From contig JAZAYU010000012.1 in NCBI GenBank assembly GCA_038501625.1, forward strand, positions 1,488,001 to 1,552,000: DNA of 64,000 nt. Reading direction: 5' to 3'. Of this stretch, positions 39,251-47,597 are shown one piece after another (position 1 is the first letter of the stretch; each line of letters starts with the position of its first letter). Source of the DNA: Corbicula japonica (taxonomy: Eukaryota; Mollusca; Bivalvia; Venerida; Cyrenidae). The notes beneath the pieces were generated by a model that saw only the letters and a program-made list of their open reading frames with translations, ran no database searches and was not told where the DNA came from. The position numbers and the translations under genes are program-made.

Positions 39251-41189
39251 GTACCTTGCCGGCGGTCTAGATCTCTCAAATTTCGGCCATAAGCTCACCA
39301 CAAATATCTCTAGAAACCGTGCAAATTTCAAAGATATGGGATTATTACAAAGACACGTTCACTTTTCTCGCAATTTACAATATTTAATAATTATAGTGTT
39401 TTTTCCACCGTTTGGTACCTTGCCGGCGGTCTAGATCTATCAAATTTCGGCCATAAGCTAACCACAAATATCTCTAGAAACCGTGCAAATTTCAAAGATA
39501 TCGGATTATTACAAAGACACGTTCACTTTTTCTCGCAATTTACGCTATTTTATAATTATAGTGTTTTTTCCACCGTTTGGTACCTTGCCGACTGTCTAGA
39601 TCTCTCAAATTTCGACCATAAGCTCACCACAAATATCTCTAGAAACCGTGCAAATTTCAAAGATATCGGATTATTACAAAGACACGTTCACATTTTCTCG
39701 CACTTTACGTTATTTATTATTTATAGTGATTTTTCCCCCGTTTGGTACCTTGCCGACGGTCTAGAGCTCTGAAATTTCGGCTATAGGCTCACCTAAAATA
39801 TCTCTAGAAACCGTGCAAATTTCAAAGATATCGGATTATTACAGACACGTTCACTTTTTCTCGCACTTTACGCTATTTTATAATTATAGTGATTTTCACG
39901 CGTTTGGTACCTTGCCGACGGTCTAGTGCTTTGAAATTTTGGCAATAAGCTCACCTCAAATGTCGCTAGAAACCGTGCAAATTTCAAAGATATCGGATTA
40001 TTACAAAGACACGTTCACATTTTCTCGCAATTTACAATATTAAATAATTATAGTTCTTTTTTCCACCGTTTGGTACCTTGCCGACGGTCTAGATCTCTGA
40101 AAGTTTGGCCATAAGCTCACCACAAATATCTCTAGAAACCGTGCAAATTTCAAAGATATCGGATTATTACAAAGACACGTTCACTTTTTCTCGCACTTCA
40201 CGCTATTTAATAATTATAGTGCTTTTTCCCCCGTTTGGTACCTTGCCGACGGTCTAGATCTCTAAAATTTCGGCCATAAGCTCACCTCAAATATCTCTAG
40301 AAACCGTACAATTTTCAAAGACATTGGATTATTACAAAGACACGTTCACTTTTTCTCGCACTTTACGCTAGTTAATTATTATAGTGTTTTTTACCCCAGT
40401 TTGGTACCTTGCCGACGGTCTAGAGCTCTGAAATTGCGGCCATAAGCTCATCTTAAATATCTATAGAAACCGTGCAAATTTCAAAGATATCGGATTATTA
40501 CAAAGACACGTTCACTTTTTCTCGCACTTTACGCTATTTTTAATTATAGTGTTTTTTACCCCATATGGTACCTTGCCGACGGTATAGAGCTCTGAAATTT
40601 CGGCCATGAGCTCACCTCAAATATCTCTAGAAACCGTGCAAATTTCGAAGATATCGGATTATTACAAAGAAACGTTCACTTTTTCTCGCACTTTACGCTA
40701 TTTAATAATTATAAGGTGTTTTTCCCCGTTTGGTACCTTTCCGATGGTCTAGAGCTCTGAAATTTCGGCCATAAGCTCACCACAAATATCTCTAGAAACC
40801 GTGAAAATTTCAAAGATATCAGATTATTACAAAGGCACGTTCACATTTTCTCGCACTTTACACTATTTCATAAATATAGGGTTTTTCCCCCATTTGGTAC
40901 CTTGCCGACGGTCTAGAGCTCTGAAATTTCGGCCATAAGCTCATCTTAAATATCTTTGGAAACCGTGCAAATTTCAAAGATATCGAATAATTACAAAGAC
41001 ACGTTCATTTTTTCTCGCACTTTACGATATTTAATAATTATAGTGTTTTTTACACCGTTTGGTACCTTGCCGACGGTCTAGAGCTCTGAAATTTCGGCCA
41101 TGAGCTCACCTCAAATATCTCTAGAAATCGTGCAAATTTCAAAGATATCGGATTATTACAAAGACACGTTCACTTTTTCTCGCACTTTA

Positions 41190-41845
41190 CGCTATCTAAT
41201 AATTATAGTGTTTTTCCCCCGTTTGGTACCTTGCCGACGGTCTAGAGCTCTGAAACTTCGGCCATAAGCTCACCTCAAATATCTCTAGAAACCGTGCAAA
41301 TTTCAAAGATATCGGATTACTACAAAGACACGTTCAACCTTTTTCGCACTTTACGCTATTTAATAATTATAGTGTTTTTCCCCCGTTTGGTACCTTGCCG
41401 ACGGTCAAGAGCTCTGAAATTTCGGCCATAAGCTCACCTCAAATATCTCTAGAAACCGTGCAAATTTCAAAGATATCGGATTATTACAAAGACACGTTCA
41501 CTTTTTCTCGCACTTTACGCTATCTAATAATTATAGTGTTTTTTCCCCCATTTGGTACCTTGCCGCCGGTCTAGAGCTCTGAAACTTCGGCCATAAGCTC
41601 ACCTCAAATATCTCTAGAAACCGTGCAAATTTCAAAGATATCGGATTACTACAAAGACACGTTCAACCTTTTTCGCACTTTACGCTATTTAATAATTATA
41701 GTGTTTTTCCCCCGTGTGGTACCTTGCCGACAGTCAAGAGCTCTGAAATTGCGGCCATAAGCTCACCTAAAATATCTCTAGAAACCGTGCAAATTTCAAA
41801 GATATCGGATTAGTACAAGGACACGTTCACATTTTTTAGCAATTT
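41190..41845 (+). repeat. Two-monomer tandem duplication
   Basis: The dimer with gaaacttcggcc, ggattactacaaag and cgttcaacctttttcgc occurs at about 41,190-41,517 and again at about 41,519-41,845. The ggattac marker is 329 bp apart (41,316 and 41,645). The copies are nearly identical. Confidence 0.75.
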
Positions 41846-42952
41846 ACGCTATTTACTAATTATAGTGTTTTTTCCACCGTTTGGTACCTTGCCGACGGTC
41901 TAGAGCTCTGAAATTTTCGGCCATAAGCTCACCTCAAATATCTCTAGGAACCCTGCAAATTTCAAGACTTCGGATTATTACAAAGACACGTTCACTTTTT
42001 CGCGCACTTTACGCTATTTAATAATTATAGTGTTTTTTTCCCCGTTTGGTACCTTGCCGACGGTCTAGAGCCTTGAAATTTCGGCCATCAGCTCATCTTA
42101 AATATCTCTAGAAACCGTGCAAATTTCAAAGATATCGAATAATTACAAAGACACGTTCACTTTTTCTCGCACTTTACGATATTTAATAACTATAGTGTGT
42201 TTTCCCCCGTTTGGTACCTTGCCGACGGTCTAGAGCTCTGAAATTTCGGCCATGAGCTCACCTCAAATATCTCTAGAAACCGTGCAAATTTCAAAGATAT
42301 CGGATTATTACAAAGAAACGTTCACTTTTTCTCGCACTTTACGCTTTTTAATAATTATAGTGTTTTACCCCCGTTTGGTACCTTGCCGACGTTCTAGAGC
42401 TCTGACATTTCGGCCATAAGCTCACCTCAAATATCTCTAGAAACCGTGCAAATTTCAAAGATATCGGATAATAACAAAGACACATTCACTTTTTCTCCCG
42501 ATTTACGCTATTTACTAATTATAGTGTTTTTCCCCGGTTTGGTACCTTGCCGACGGTCTAGAGCTCTGAAATTTCGGCCATAAGCTCTCCTAAAATATCT
42601 CTAGAAACCGTGCAAATTTCAAAGATATCGGATTATTACAAAGACACGTTCACTTTTTCTCGCATTTTACGCTATTTAATAATTATAGTGTTTTTCCCCC
42701 GTTTGGTACCTTGCCGACGGTCTAGAGCTCTGAAATTCCGGCCATGAGCTCACCTCAAATATCTCTAGAAACCGTGCAAATTTCAAAGATATCGGATAAT
42801 TACAAAGACACGTTCACATTTTCCCGCACTTTACTCTATTTAATAATTATAGTGTTTTTCACCCGTTTGGTACCATGCCGACGGTGTAGAGCTCTGAAAT
42901 TTTCTGCCATAAGCTCACCTCAAATATCTCTAGAAACCGTGCAAATTAAAAA

Positions 42953-43407
42953 AAAAAAGCAACATATGCATATCAGGAATCGCCACACTCAAAAAACACA
43001 GCCTCCCCACGCAGCGAAAAAGAAGAGAGGAAGATAGAGAGAGCGCATGTTTTATATATGTGTGTCAATTCAAATAGGACGCCACAAACAATTAATAAAC
43101 AAGAGAACCTTTGGGGATACCGCCTTGGAACGGTCAGTGGCAAAACAAATTGCCACTGGGGGTTTAAACCAGGTTCTAGGGTGCACCAACCTCACACTTG
43201 CCCCAACAGGTTCTCGTATCACAAAACAAGTACAAATTGTCTTGGTGAAATAACTCCAACCCACCCATCAGCTCAACAATGTTGCATGCAAAAGCATACA
43301 AACATATAAACATAAGAATTTAATAGCATTGCAAAGCCAAAGGGCGGGTACTCAATGATCTTTCCGAGACCAGAGCACCTGGAGTAAAATCAGCAAGAAC
43401 ACGATGA
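42953..43407 (-). repeat. Pseudo-LTR copy A (3' end of the element)
   Basis: Direct repeat of 47,143-47,597 at an offset of 4,190 bp. It starts in an A-run followed by gcaacatatgcatatcagg and ends at cacgatga. It is preceded by a run of 12 A at the satellite junction, longer than the A-run of copy B. It contains a 9-bp perfect hairpin (43135-43158). Same-direction repeats around an RT gene without LTR-type TG/CA ends are typical of PLE pseudo-LTRs. Confidence 0.88.
43135..43158. other. Perfect hairpin in pseudo-LTR A
   Basis: CAGTGGCAA (43135-43143) pairs with TTGCCACTG (43150-43158) around a 6-nt loop. The same hairpin is at 47325-47348 in copy B. It may be an RNA structure used in transcription, priming or selenocysteine decoding, but it lacks the AUGA of a SECIS core on its 5' side. 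Confidence 0.7.
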
Positions 43408-43480
43408 CAGGGATAAAAGAAACAAATCGAGCTTTTAGGTTCTTTTAAGAAAAGATTTCCCCATAAACTTTCATAAACTC
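43408..43480 (-). other. 3' UTR of the retroelement between stop codon and pseudo-LTR
   Basis: Short spacer between the TAA stop and pseudo-LTR A, so most of any 3' UTR lies in the pseudo-LTR. The only ATGA on the coding strand here is at 43471-43474 (plus-strand tcat). The following sequence does not form a convincing SECIS helix by eye. Confidence 0.5.
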
Positions 43481-45363
43481 TTACACCCCTGCCACCGTCG
43501 TGCAACCAAAGAGGTAAGCATAATGATCAACTGTAGATGGGTTAATCACCAGGCCTGCAGAGCGCTGTAAAATATCATGTTGGTAACCTTTCTTTTTAAA
43601 TTTACAGATGGTTTTTACGAATAACCGGGAGAAATTAACATCGCCTTTTATCTTCTTAAGTTTATAAATTAAATCTCCATAAAAAACTGGCTGTGAAATT
43701 CCTTGTTGCAATAGTGATTTTAAACTGCAGCTGTATTTATGAATTAGATCTGGATATCGGCGATAAAACTTGCAAAAGGTTTTCCTTAATTTGTGATACC
43801 GATAACCTTGTTTTAAAAGTTTTTCTGTAATGCAAAGATTACGTTCATTGAAATCATTCACATCGTTGCAAGCTCTTGAAAAGCGAACAAGCTGTGAGAT
43901 ATAAACCCCGTAAGAAGTTGCACGAGGAACATCGCCGTCTAGAAACGGAAAATTTACTATATTAAAATTAAAATCATCTCTTTTATCATAAATTTTAGTA
44001 GTGACGTAACCATTTTCGATGGATAGATTTAAATCAAGGAAGTTTGCTTGCTTTTCTGAAGTGTTCGCTTTGTTAAGCTGTAGTTCTTTAGGATAAATCT
44101 TATTAACCAGTGATGGAAAATGGTTATTATCTATATTTAATAAATCATCAAGGTACCTCGAGGTGTTGTTAAAAGCTGTAATAATATCATCTTGATGTTC
44201 GGTAGAAAGAGATAACATGAAATCTCTTTCATAACAGTATAAAACAGATCAGCAACAAGGGGTGCACAATTAGTACCCATTGGAATGCCTATTACTTGTT
44301 TATAAATAGAGGTACCAAATCTCAAATAAATATTATCCAATAAAAATGTGAGCGCCTGGATAAGGTCTTGACAGGTCCATGAAGTATAATTATCATAAGA
44401 ACCATCTGTAAAGAATGCCCTATGTTCATTACAAGCAATAAATGTTTTATTTTCTCTAGCAAAAGTTTTTTCAATGAGACTGGTTAGCTTGTCTCTTATT
44501 AAATTATGAGGGAGAGAAGTATACAAGGTAGAAAAATCATATGTAGACAAACAGAACGCCTGAAAATTATTTGATTTAAGTTTCTTCAAAACGTCATTTG
44601 AATTTTTTATAGACCAAAATAAATTTTTGCCAGTAGTTTCAAAAACTTTTTCGCAATACCTAATTACATGTTCTTTTATAGCTGTAAGACAAGATGTTAA
44701 GAGCACGGATAACTTTGTTGTAGTACAAGAACTAGAGTTAGCGATAAATCTTGCTTTGTACGGTGTTTTGTGCATTTTAGGCAACCAATACATAGTAGGT
44801 ACTTTGTCTTGTTTAGGCTCAACACTGATTCTAAATTTTGTAATTTGTAGAGTGTGTGCAGTAACAATATCACTCTCAGATGAAGAAGTCAGTGTATAAG
44901 CATTAGTGCTATTAAGCTCTTCAGTTTGAACATTTATATAGTGTATACGTCACACTATAATAACATTATTTGAAGCCTTATCAGCAGGTGTTAAAACAAA
45001 TTTGTTGTGAAAATCTTGAATACCTTTTTTCAAATGACGAAAGTTAAAACGAGGTCGAGGTGGTAGTAAAGCTATGTTTCTTTTATAGAAGGATATACGA
45101 GTGTCAATTATTTTGAATATTTGTTTTTTCCAGTTTGAAAGAGCATTAGGCTCAGCATGTTCTCGTTTACACCATTTATTGCAAAAAGAGTTTAAAGACT
45201 CTGCAATTTCCGCACGACAGGTATTAAAGTCGATGTCCGATGGAATTCTGTATTTTGGACCTTTTGAAATTAAATTGCGGATTCTAAAGTCTTTGATAAC
45301 ATTTAGATCCCCTGTAACGATATGACCGGCAGGTTGATAGCAAAATTTTGAATTAGAACAGTC
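43481..45363 (-). other. Reverse transcriptase domain and C-terminal region
   Basis: Starts DCSNSKFCYQPAGHIVTGDL and continues to FVLTPADKASNNVIIV (about 44,953-45,001), then TGA at 44,950-44,952, then RIHYINVQTEEL. Next come MYWLPKMHKTP (from 44,793), motif A TYDFSTLYTSLP (catalytic D at 44,536-44,538), motif B IGIPMGTNCAP (near 44,260-44,293) and, after the frameshift at 44,241-44,244, motif C YLDD (44,144-44,155). The three catalytic aspartates are all present. Downstream are KQANFLDLNL and ATSYGVYISQLVRFSR (a motif recalled as common in this invertebrate RT family), then a basic C-terminal domain ending CTTVAGV-TAA. Confidence 0.88.
44950..44952 (-). other. In-frame TGA, candidate selenocysteine codon (RT fingers)
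   Basis: TGA between NNVIIV and RIHYIN, in phase with the RT frame on both sides. Cys (VCR-x-HY) is the residue recalled at this place in relatives. The change is one base from TGT or TGC. Confidence 0.6.
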
Positions 45364-45366
45364 TCA
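45364..45366 (-). other. In-frame TGA, candidate selenocysteine codon (CxC linker motif)
   Basis: TGA between TPLS and DCSN. It replaces the first Cys of the CxC motif, and the second Cys is kept. The frame stays open on both sides. Confidence 0.65.
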
Positions 45367-45975
45367 AGATAATGGTGTGTTTTCAACAATCTGTAAATCC
45401 GAGGTAATTTTGTTGTAATTGAAAATTGTGTTTCTAATAGGCTTGTTATATTTATAACAAACGATGGGTGTTTCAGTATTCTTGAAATAATTAGGTATAG
45501 CCGATTCAACAGTTTTATCTTTAAATATACTTGGAAGGTCAATAAAATCTATGCCTTTATTTAAAAATGAAATTTTAAGGAAATGTCTTTGGTGATCAGA
45601 TTCCAAGTCAATATGTGGTCTTAGAACATGCCGAGTGTAACACTGAGTAAGGCTTGCAACCTCATAAAGTGGATGAGTTCTAATAACAATATCATCGGCT
45701 TCCTTATCCACTTTTTGTAAACTTGAAATAGAAAGAGAAGCTAAACGCGACAGCATAGCATGTCTTCCAGAATGTTTTAAAATATTTTGAAGGTCATGAA
45801 TAGAACAATGAACACGTGATTTTCTTTTGATGTTACCATTAGTCCTTATCCCATGTGACCTCGATTTTCGTTTTCGTATTTGAAGCAATCCAAAAATGTC
45901 AAAATCAGGGTTTTTTGAAATGTTGCCTTCTTGATAAATATTATCATTTAAACCAAGTGGATAAGGAGTTTGTAG
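45366..45975 (-). other. Linker region between endonuclease and RT
   Basis: In the second frame the text continues KLQTPYPLGLND, then a basic RKRKSRSHG stretch and a region with HDLQNILKHSG and LRPHIDLESDHQ. The RKRK cluster may be a nuclear localisation signal. The segment closes at ENTPLS followed by TGA (45,364-45,366) and DC. TGA-x-Cys matches the CxC motif described for the linker of N-terminal-EN PLEs, with its first Cys replaced. Confidence 0.7.
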
Positions 45976-45983
45976 TTTTTTTT

Positions 45984-46264
45984 ATCCAATTATCTTCTGA
46001 AACAAGTCTTGCTCTAATTTTAAATGCTCTTGAAGCACTGTTATCAAATATAATTTTTTCCACAGGTTGAATACTAACGTGTTTTAAAGTGTGGCCTGAT
46101 TGTTTAAAATGTTTATATAAATATGTATTGATTTTATTATTGTTTCGTATTTTAGAACAGTGCTGACTAAAACGTGTTTTTAAAGGGCGTCCCGTCTGTC
46201 CTACATATTGAATGCCACAATTTAAAGCGTTTCAAGTTAAAACATAAATTATATTATCTGTTTG
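45984..46264 (-). other. GIY-YIG endonuclease domain
   Basis: Core text is IIYVLT-(TGA)-NALNC, then GIQYVGQTGRPLKTRFSQH. The IYV and YVG blocks correspond to the GIY and YIG strands. R of GRPLKTR and the later Q-H, Y-L-Y-K-H and SGH positions fit the usual active-site helix and zinc-binding histidines. A conserved glutamate is likely in VEKIIF. The TGA at 46,232-46,234 occupies the position of a Cys that pairs in spacing with the C of NALNC. The domain ends in FKIRARLVSEDNWI, directly before the eight-base homopolymer where the frame shifts. Confidence 0.85.
46232..46234 (-). other. In-frame TGA, candidate selenocysteine codon (GIY-YIG)
   Basis: TGA in IIYVLT-TGA-NALNCGIQYVG. Cys at this position is characteristic of the endonuclease strand preceding YVG in related elements. 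Confidence 0.65.
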
Positions 46265-46267
46265 TCA
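46265..46267 (-). other. In-frame TGA, candidate selenocysteine codon (before GIY-YIG)
   Basis: TGA between NSDID and QTDNIIY, eleven codons before the next TGA and in the same frame. A Cys here is plausible for the family but recalled with less certainty than the others. Confidence 0.55.
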
Positions 46268-46711
46268 ATCAATATCTGAATTAATATTTACTGAAAAAGT
46301 TCTTCCATTAACAGTTGATTTTATAGTCGAGCTACATTTTAAAAAACTACAGCACCTACACCTCTTTAAATTACACTTGTATATAAAAGGATACGATCTG
46401 CGTCTTCCGTCGTTTAGTTTTATAGGCGTGGAAATGTTATATTTTTTAAGAATATGAGATTTGATAGGTGACAATTTTATTTTTAAATTATTTTTAAATA
46501 AATGGGTACATTGTGCACTTTGCAAACCGGTCACATTGACGGAAGTAGCCGAAGATAAATTTATTGGAGATAAACAAATTGACGGTTGCATGTATTTGAA
46601 AGTATTTAATTTAGCCGGAATATGGACAGAAGACGCAGAAGATAGCCTGGGAGTTAAAATGTTTCCTTTTATTTTAAACGCCATGATTATTTTGTTTGAA
46701 AAAAATACCAT
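46265..46711 (-). other. N-terminal Cys-rich region of the PLE ORF
   Basis: 148 residues before the first TGA. The first half is Ser/Ile/Leu-rich and not recognised. The end carries a cysteine cluster, CNLKRCRCCSFLKC, followed by a basic stretch and GRTFSVN. Such a Cys cluster just before GIY-YIG is expected of the zinc-binding part of PLE endonucleases. The TGA at 46,265-46,267 follows DID and precedes QTDN. Confidence 0.75.
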
Positions 46712-47142
46712 TATATGATTAGCGACCTTCAGTCATATCGCAAGTTTTTAAGTGACGTCACCATGCAATACATGACGTAAATGTTTGCGCGCTTATGGTT
46801 TTTTCTATAAATAGCACGCAGAACAATCTAAAAATATTGACATGTTGAATCACTGATCCCTAAATAATAAATGGGACTGTAAATGGTGCTTCCGAGTATA
46901 TACAAAGGCCCAATTCTGTAACCAGATAATACACAAGAATAATACCATTTAAATATAACAGAAGGTCGGTGAACATACAACCTTCAATGTGGTATATAAG
47001 AGTATTTGGGTGAGTGGGGAGGGGTGTGAAAAATGACTGTAAAATACAATCCCTGAGGGATGAAACGATAACAGTATTGATTGAAAGTACGGGGAGACGT
47101 TTTACGGCCGCCACACAGCACAGACAAAACTACTGTGATTAT
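46712..47142 (-). promoter_or_regulatory. Leader between pseudo-LTR B and ORF
   Basis: About 430 bp with no supported ORF. A full palindromic CRE-like TGACGTCA lies at 46753-46760, a half site TGACG at 46773, and a TATAAATA (TATTTATA on the coding strand) at 46806-46813. These could form an internal promoter for the minus-strand ORF, but this is suggested only by motif. Confidence 0.4.
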
Positions 47143-47597
47143 AAAAAAGCAACATATGCATATCAGGAATCGCCACACTCAAAAAACACAGCCTCCCCAC
47201 GCAGCGAAAAAGAAGAGAGGAAGATAGAGAGAGCGCATGTTTTACTTATGTGTGTCAATTCAAATAGGACGCCACAAACAATTAATAAACAAGAGAACCT
47301 TTGGGGATACCGCCTTGGAACGGTCAGTGGCAAAACAAATTGCCACTGGGGGTTTAAACCAGGTTCTAGGGTGCACCAACCTCACACTTGCCCCAACAGG
47401 TTCTCGTATCACAAAACAAGTACAAATTGTCTTGGTGAAATAACTCCAACCCACCCATCAGTTCAACAATGTTGCATGCAAAAGCATACAAACATATAAA
47501 CATAAGAATTTAATAGCATTGCAAAGCCAAAGGGCTGGTACTCAATGATCTTTCCGAGACCAGAGCACCTGGAATTAAATCAGCAAGAACCCGATGA
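47143..47597 (-). repeat. Pseudo-LTR copy B (5' end of the element)
   Basis: Direct copy of 42,953-43,407. The differences seen by eye are two in the tatat/cttat stretch near 47,246, one near 47,462, one near 47,536, two near 47,574-47,576 and one near 47,591, about 7 in 455 bp. Satellite resumes directly after cgatgag at 47,598-47,599. Confidence 0.88.

Larger units (their letters stand above)
22089..42946 (+). repeat. Satellite array block 2 (about 165-bp monomer)
   Basis: The same satellite in the same orientation, about 126 monomers by length. Higher-order structure is strongest at about 28-41 kb. Irregular monomers occur at 23,060 (internal duplication of the tcaaagatatc...cgttcac segment) and at 24,590 (loss of about 26-29 bp between ttcacttttt and aagtg). 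The block ends at gtgcaaatt (42,946), where the retroelement begins with an A-run. Confidence 0.98.
43481..46711 (-). pseudogene. Naiad-type PLE polyprotein (GIY-YIG endonuclease plus reverse transcriptase), 4 in-frame TGA and 2 frameshifts
   Basis: Reading from 46,711 down to a TAA at 43,481-43,483 covers about 1,076 codons. Segment 1 (46,711-45,98x) carries the Cys-rich region and the endonuclease. Segment 2 (45,97x-44,24x) carries the linker and the RT up to motif B. Segment 3 (44,24x-43,481) carries RT motif C and the C-terminal domain. Breaks: an extra base in an eight-T plus-strand run at 45,976-45,983, and a missing base in the four-A run at 44,241-44,244. Internal stops are only TGA, at 46,265-46,267, 46,232-46,234, 45,364-45,366 and 44,950-44,952, all in phase with their segments. 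Each sits where cysteine would be expected, suggesting selenocysteine codons rather than decay. The true stop is TAA. The start at 46,711 is the first ATG of the open frame; a second in-frame ATG lies nine codons later. The protein would cut target DNA and copy its RNA by target-primed reverse transcription. Confidence 0.82.

Noticed and set aside
43481..46711. Nuclear code with UGA = Cys (Euplotes-like ciliate)
   Set aside because: It would explain TGA at Cys sites. However, the other gene in the window uses TGT/TGC for Cys with no in-frame TGA. The satellite, intron and gene family context also looks metazoan, and selenocysteine Naiads are already known from animals.
43047..47499. ORFs on the plus strand within the pseudo-LTRs and opposite the PLE gene (for example 43047-43309, 44627-44899, 46461-46718, 47014-47499)
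   Set aside because: They are antisense or repeat shadows. The minus strand carries all the RT and endonuclease motifs.
42953..47597. LTR retrotransposon
   Set aside because: The direct repeats lack TG...CA ends, and there is no gag, protease, integrase, primer-binding site or polypurine tract. RT and GIY-YIG motifs fit a PLE.
42953..47597. Hammerhead ribozyme in the pseudo-LTRs
   Set aside because: No CUGANGA core was found on either strand. The ccctgagggatgaaacg stretch at about 47,051-47,067 resembles parts of it but lacks the invariant bases.
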